Origin: Isoetes engelmannii
Lineage: Eukaryota > Streptophyta > Lycopodiopsida > Isoetales > Isoetaceae
Direction of reading: 5' to 3'
NCBI GenBank assembly: GCA_011763485.2
Contig: JAANSK020275380.1
Span: forward strand, 1 to 20,957
Length of the DNA: 20,957 bases
Translations under genes and position numbers: made by a program
Shown: positions 17,078 through 20,957 of the stretch, piece by piece
Numbering within the stretch: position 1 is the stretch's first letter
How the letters are laid out: every line of letters begins with the position of its first letter
The notes under the pieces: model-generated
Databases searched by the model: none
What the model was told of the DNA's origin: nothing
What the model saw: the letters and a program-made list of their open reading frames with translations, nothing else

Positions 17078-18582
17078 CTAGAGTTTGCCTCGAACGTTGA
17101 TTACCAGGTTGAGTGAATGCACTCCTTGGGGAATGATCAGCCTTTGGTCCGCCAAGGCATTTGAAACATCTTTCACCCAATCATCTGGTTGCACCGGAAT
17201 GTCGTTTGGATCTTTGTCACCGTCGGGCCCTGGAGTCGGCGGCAAGTACTGATTAATGTCAATAACTTCTTCGCCTTGCGGGGCTCCTCGACGTTCCTCC
17301 AAAGGTCCATCTCACGCTGGTTTCGAAAAGTATGCATGAATCCATCCCTTTTGTGAGCGACCAGATTCGGTAGTGGAGGCATGCAATCGTGCATATTTAG
17401 TATCACATACTGAAGCTCGAGCATAATATACCCATCATTGGCTGGGCAGAACCTATTGCTCAACATTCAATCTAGCAAGCACCATAGATGCAATCGATGT
17501 CCGCATCCAAGTGTATACTAGCCATCTTGAGCTAGCCTTTGGCCACACAGTGCACAATTCCTTAACTCCTCCCACTGGCTGTCATACAGGTATTCGCGTG
17601 GTAAGTGTGAATGGCTTTATTCCTTTGGAACTCTAAGCGGGTCGGAGTTCAAAGCATTGGTCAAACTACGCATGTGCTCATTATCAACCCTCAGGACATC
17701 ATTTTCTCTAGCCAGTGCTGCCACTGATTCTTCCTGTCCGTTAGCTATGCCGCCATCTGGTCATAAGCACCTGCATGATCTTTCAGACGCAAAAGCTCCC
17801 CAGAAAGTGTCATGTGGAGGGTTCTCTCGTTCTCCAACTGTGCCTTTGGATTCTCCTCTTCTGTCACTGCACCTGTGAAACAACCCCTGCCACTTCCAGG
17901 AGTTTGAAAGCATCGGAGACCAGGTATGGAATGGTAATTGGTTCATCACCCGCAGCACTCTCAGAATCGCCCGCTGCCTTAACCCGCTTGCTGCTTCCAC
18001 TGCTACTTCCTTGCCTCCACTTCTGCTTGTGTAATTGACGGGCACACCCTTCGTCAATTCGTAATAAACTTACTTCGCAAATGTCATGCGAAACTCATGG
18101 TTCTTCACTACGTTGCCATTCACCTGAATCCATCTCTCCAAGGAATGTGCTGGCATCTCGGGAATCTTGCATTCGTGCGGTTTGAACTTGCCTACTGTTT
18201 TCGGAGGCCAATCCATCTTCCATTGTTTGACGTCTATTTCTGCTTCTATCTCCGCTGCATCTGCCCCTGCCGGACAAGTGCCTGGGCCATACTCACAGGC
18301 GACATTCCAGAATTCCGTGCTTGTAGCACCATCTTTCCTGGCAACTTCCTCCATTGCTCTCATTCTCAAGAGCTTTTTTAAATGTCGCTCGTTAGCTTTG
18401 GCATGTTCTATTCCTCTCTCCGCTCGTCGTGCTCTGACCTCCTCCAACATAGGGAGGGTGGGAATTACAAAGTTGTTGCCAACATTAAAATTCGTGGACA
18501 TGGAGAATGCCCCCCCCCCCTCCCCCGGTCCGTCATCATTGATGCCTTCCCCTTGGCGAGATGTGCTTGGCTGTTGCGACAT
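17078..18582 (-). pseudogene. Coiled-coil and RING-H2 protein gene, decayed
   Basis: I do not recognise the family. It starts with ATG at 18582 (MSQQPSTSRQGEG), a Gly-rich segment over a C11 tract at 18510-18520, then a charged helical region (LEEVRARRAERGIEHAKANE) and a domain with WKMDWPPKTVGKFKPHECK and MPAHSLERWIQVNGN, to a stop at 18070. One frame over, CEVSLLRIDEGCARQLHKQK, a Ser-rich stretch and PYLVSDAFKLLEVAGVV follow, then a coiled coil (AQLENERTLHMTLSGELL, then VAALARENDVLRVDNEHM). Next is a RING-H2-like motif at 17440-17556: CALC, 13 codons including one stop, then CGHRLHLWC and later FCPAN. The eighth ligand is N instead of C. An acidic Pro/Asp-rich tail (INQYLPPTPGPDGDKDPND) ends in NLVINVRGKL at 17078. 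Stops at 18070, in the RING and just before it, plus several shifts, make it a pseudogene. RING proteins usually act as ubiquitin ligases; here that is only inferred. Confidence 0.55.
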
Positions 18583-18880
18583 ATTGTGTATATATTGTGT
18601 TCTTTGTTCAATTCATTGCGTTCAAGCACTATGTTAACTGCGCAAAATAAAGAAACAGTCACAACGTTAACTGTGCAAAATAAAGAAACATTTACATAAA
18701 CAAGTTGAAATACAAAAGAAAACCATGTGCTACAAAAATGAATAAAAAAATCACAAGAAGAGGCTCAAATAGGTTTACAATGTAATATTCAATTTAAGGT
18801 TTTACAAAAATAAATCAATTTTTTTCACTTTTATTATGGTATATATCAAAGCTCAATAGCTCAATCAAATCAAATGTATC
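18583..18880. repeat. 33-bp tandem pair and AT-rich spacer
   Basis: GTTAACTGCGCAAAATAAAG at 18633 and GTTAACTGTGCAAAATAAAG at 18666 begin two 33-bp units. The rest is AT-rich with no gene seen. It lies just upstream of the RING pseudogene's ATG and could be its leader. Confidence 0.7.
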
Positions 18881-18899
18881 TATTATGTTATATATGCAA

Positions 18900-19570
18900 G
18901 CTCAATATCTCAGACAAATCTAATGTATCTAGCACAAACAGGCTATGCGTGACTTGGTCCAGCTTGGTCAGCATCCTCCGCACACTGAGCCACTTGAGGA
19001 AACCAATCAGATTCCATTTGAGGCCGTGTGCAACATACTGGAGAGCAACCCCAAGAGGTCCGCATGGTGTCAAGTAGCTGGTTCGGATCAAATCCGCAGT
19101 TCTTGTCCCTTATTGAAGATTCGGCGCAACGCTTCAAATTATCGCACATGCTCCGAAACCTTCGTGAAGGAGTGCTTATGACCAAAATCAGCCAGGTAAA
19201 CTAAGCTGCCCCTAGAAGGTCAAATTCAAGCCGTGCAGTGACCTACGTCTTCCATCCCTGTTCGGACCAAAAAATAAGTCATCGTGCATATATAGGAACT
19301 GGAGACATTCATTCTCGATTGCTTTCTAGCCCGGGCCATTCAAACCTTTGTATGCAGCTCCCTTCACTTCCACTGGCTCACCTATTAGCCTTTCTTCACC
19401 CCAATCACAAATGCCAACATATACAGCTTGGAGATCCATGCATCCTTTCACTTTCCCATAGTCAAAATGAAGCAAGACATTGCCTGGATGCAAGTCCATG
19501 TGTAGATGGTTATTGGTAGGAAGGATATTCCTGTTGGCTACAAAGTAAATTTGATAGATGCTGCTCTACA
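18900..19570 (-). pseudogene. Protein-kinase-like relic
   Basis: On the minus strand from about 19560 the frame reads YQIYFVANRNILPTNNHL then HMDLHPGNVLLHFD, a kinase catalytic-loop pattern (H.D....N, with Met in place of the usual Arg of HRD). It continues DLQAVYVGICDWGEERLIG, where DWG sits where kinases have DFG. After a stop it reads KAIENECLQFLYMHDDLFFG and, in a shifted frame, YLADFGHKHSFTKVSEHV and FEALRRIFNKGQELRI. The N-lobe (glycine loop, catalytic Lys) was not found upstream, where LINE C begins. At least five stops occur. It could descend from a eukaryotic-type kinase or an aminoglycoside-phosphotransferase-like fold, and I cannot decide between them. Minus-strand open frames at 18888-19185 overlap it and are probably shadows. 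Confidence 0.5.
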
Positions 19571-19619
19571 TTGATATGTGCTTCATACTTCTAGGTAAGA
19601 TAGAATTATATAGGGCAAT

Positions 19620-20640
19620 CACACTATTGTGTACAATCATCTCTCCTTTCTTGTATTATGGACCTTTGCCTCCTATATTCTGGATAGCAATTATGTTTGT
19701 TCTGGTACACTTCGTAAATTATTCTAGAATGGTTTAGAGAGTTTGATGACTCCAGTCTTTCGTGTTGGAGTATACAACCTGGTCTGCATGGACCACGGAC
19801 CATGTTCCTCATGACATTTTCATGCAAGCGTAGGTCATATATCGGGTCTGTTATAGTTCTTTTTTATTGAGTTTCCAATTGAAAGATTTTTTAAGTACTT
19901 TAAATTTCTGCACTTGTGATCTTCTTGATGTCATTGCTATTTTTATTTTATCCAATTGATCAAGTATAAGGAGCATGCAGCAATGTAGTAACTCCCTTTT
20001 TTGGAACTCAATAATGTAGTTAAATGCTTTGGTTTGCACATGCACAATGATGCCCCCCATATTTCAGTGGCATACAATACCATTGGCATACTAGTGCTTT
20101 GTAAAGTTTCTTCCGCAGTGGCGAGTAGGCAATATGGGCATTGCGACAAATGTTTGACAATGAATAGAATGCCTTCATAGCAGCTGTAATTCTATAATCT
20201 AGACCTTTAGTGCATGAGTTGCGCCTAGTATACAATTCATGTTCTAAGTATTTGTAAGAGCAGGCTTGCTCAATTGCTTTTCCAACATAGAACAAAATAG
20301 CAGATTGCATATCAAAGCACAAGACTTTTGTTTTCCCCAAATTTACTGTGAGTCCAAATTGTGCAGAGAAATTATATAAAACATCGAGCTGGTTTTGCAA
20401 ATCCTCTGCAGTATGGGAGCATAGAAGTAAATCATCAGCACATAATAAAAGAATTACCAATTCATGAAAAATGCGCGGGAAGTGACATCCTGATTTTTAC
20501 AATCCAAAGAAGTGGTGGAGGAATAAAATATATCAGAATTTTGGTAATGAAATAGGACACATCTTTTAATGTTATGAACTGACTTGTATCCCTTGCCTAT
20601 AGTGCATCCTCGAGCACAATCTGTAGAGAATCTCATTAAG
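19620..20640 (-). mobile_element. LINE fragment C: decayed reverse transcriptase
   Basis: The frame from 20460 to 20020 is open for 146 codons and reads ILLLCADDLLLCSHTAEDLQ, then FGLTVNLGKTKVLCFD, YKYLEHEL and MKAFYSLSNICRNAHI. This is the palm and following part of a non-LTR reverse transcriptase. The catalytic tetrapeptide is CADD (20431-20442) rather than YADD or FADD. After a frameshift, MVLYATEIWGASL (about 20050-20090) matches the LINE block seen as ILYGCDIWGPAL in fragment B. Sequence between 19624 and 19940 is probably the decayed C-terminus (HENVMRNMVRGP) and 3' region. Upstream, 20460-20640 is open in short pieces (HFPRIFHELVI) but the QG.PLSP block is missing. It is distinct from fragments A and B. 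Confidence 0.75.
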
Positions 20641-20957
20641 CCAAATCAATTCATGGAAAGCTTCTTGAGGCACATATTGGCTGATATAACTTATACTAAG
20701 GTTTGACATTTATCCACATAAAGAAGGCTGCATGAGTTTGGATGTGTTAGACCTGGATGACAGTGGGCTTGCATGACAGAAAGTCTTCCCCCAAGGGCCA
20801 AACTCGGTGGGCGCCCAATTTGCCCTGGGAGTTGGTGACTTGCATGGCAAAAATTATTCCCCTAAGGGATTGTGACGTACCCAACTTATCTACGGTGCCC
20901 CCACCGTATAGAAGCTGGATCATTCCCCCTTATTGGCCTAGCAAGCCAATCAAGGGG
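20641..20957. other. No gene; two hairpins and a diverged direct repeat at the window edge
   Basis: TACGGTG-CCCC-CACCGTA is a perfect hairpin at 20891-20908. CCCCTTATTGGC / GCCAATCAAGGGG forms another at 20926-20957 with one bulge. CTTGCATGACAGAAAGTCTT (about 20770) and CTTGCATGGCAAAAATTATT (about 20839), each followed by CCCC.AAGGG, look like a diverged direct repeat. An LTR or MITE edge is possible but cannot be shown from one side. Confidence 0.45.

Noticed and set aside
18167-18637. Plus-strand open frame of 156 codons, and another at 18382-18699
   Set aside because: Antisense to the RING pseudogene's N-terminal region, whose minus-strand reading has an ATG start and protein-like composition.
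1-20957. tRNA, rRNA or bacterial defence systems
   Set aside because: No T-loop and acceptor combination, no rRNA sequence, no operon-like packing; introns and LINEs show a eukaryotic genome.
20700-20957. LTR beginning at TGTGACGTACCC
   Set aside because: One possible TG start without a partner LTR, primer-binding site or polyprotein in the window is not enough.

Overview
This is a window of nuclear DNA from a land plant. The evidence is spliced genes with plant-type introns, a tandem-B3 (REM-like) protein, a plant-type RMI2 gene, and many decayed plant non-LTR retrotransposons (LINEs). Long G/C homopolymers, heavy TE decay and RING and kinase-like relics that I do not recognise from flowering plants make a seedless plant such as a fern my best guess. 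That is inference, not proof.

Only two genes look like ordinary cellular genes, and both are on the minus strand. RMI2 (about 10879 down to 9563) encodes the small OB-fold subunit of the RecQ-Top3-RMI complex. Three exons are clear, a fourth is a candidate, and intron 1 has a GC-AG boundary. A two-domain B3 protein (8265 down to 7261) has three exons. Its middle exon is one base short of a continuous frame at an A5 run, so it is either a young pseudogene or contains a sequence error.

The rest is repeat-derived. 1-1035: an eroded unknown minus-strand gene. 1240-1700 and 2945-3905: two related LINE 3' ends placed tail to tail. 4124-5325: a 21-bp minisatellite, an inverted repeat and a 505-bp tandem duplication differing at one base. 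2281-2405 and 11465-11580: two diverged copies of an unknown repeat in opposite orientation. 12016-16700: two different minus-strand LINE fragments fused head to tail, an AT-rich fragment B downstream and a GC-rich fragment A upstream. Fragment B is split by a 393-bp hAT-type MITE with an 8-bp target-site duplication; removing it restores the LINE frame. 16749-16968: a perfect palindrome followed by a cluster of TTCGC/GCGAA palindromes. 17078-18582: a decayed coiled-coil and RING-H2 gene. 18900-19570: a decayed kinase-like gene. 19620-20640: a third minus-strand LINE reverse transcriptase. The window ends in two adjacent hairpins.

The RING gene, the kinase-like relic and the palindrome cluster lie side by side between LINE fragments and share an orientation. 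They are the part of the window least explained by known families. All calls come from reading the sequence by eye, with no database search.
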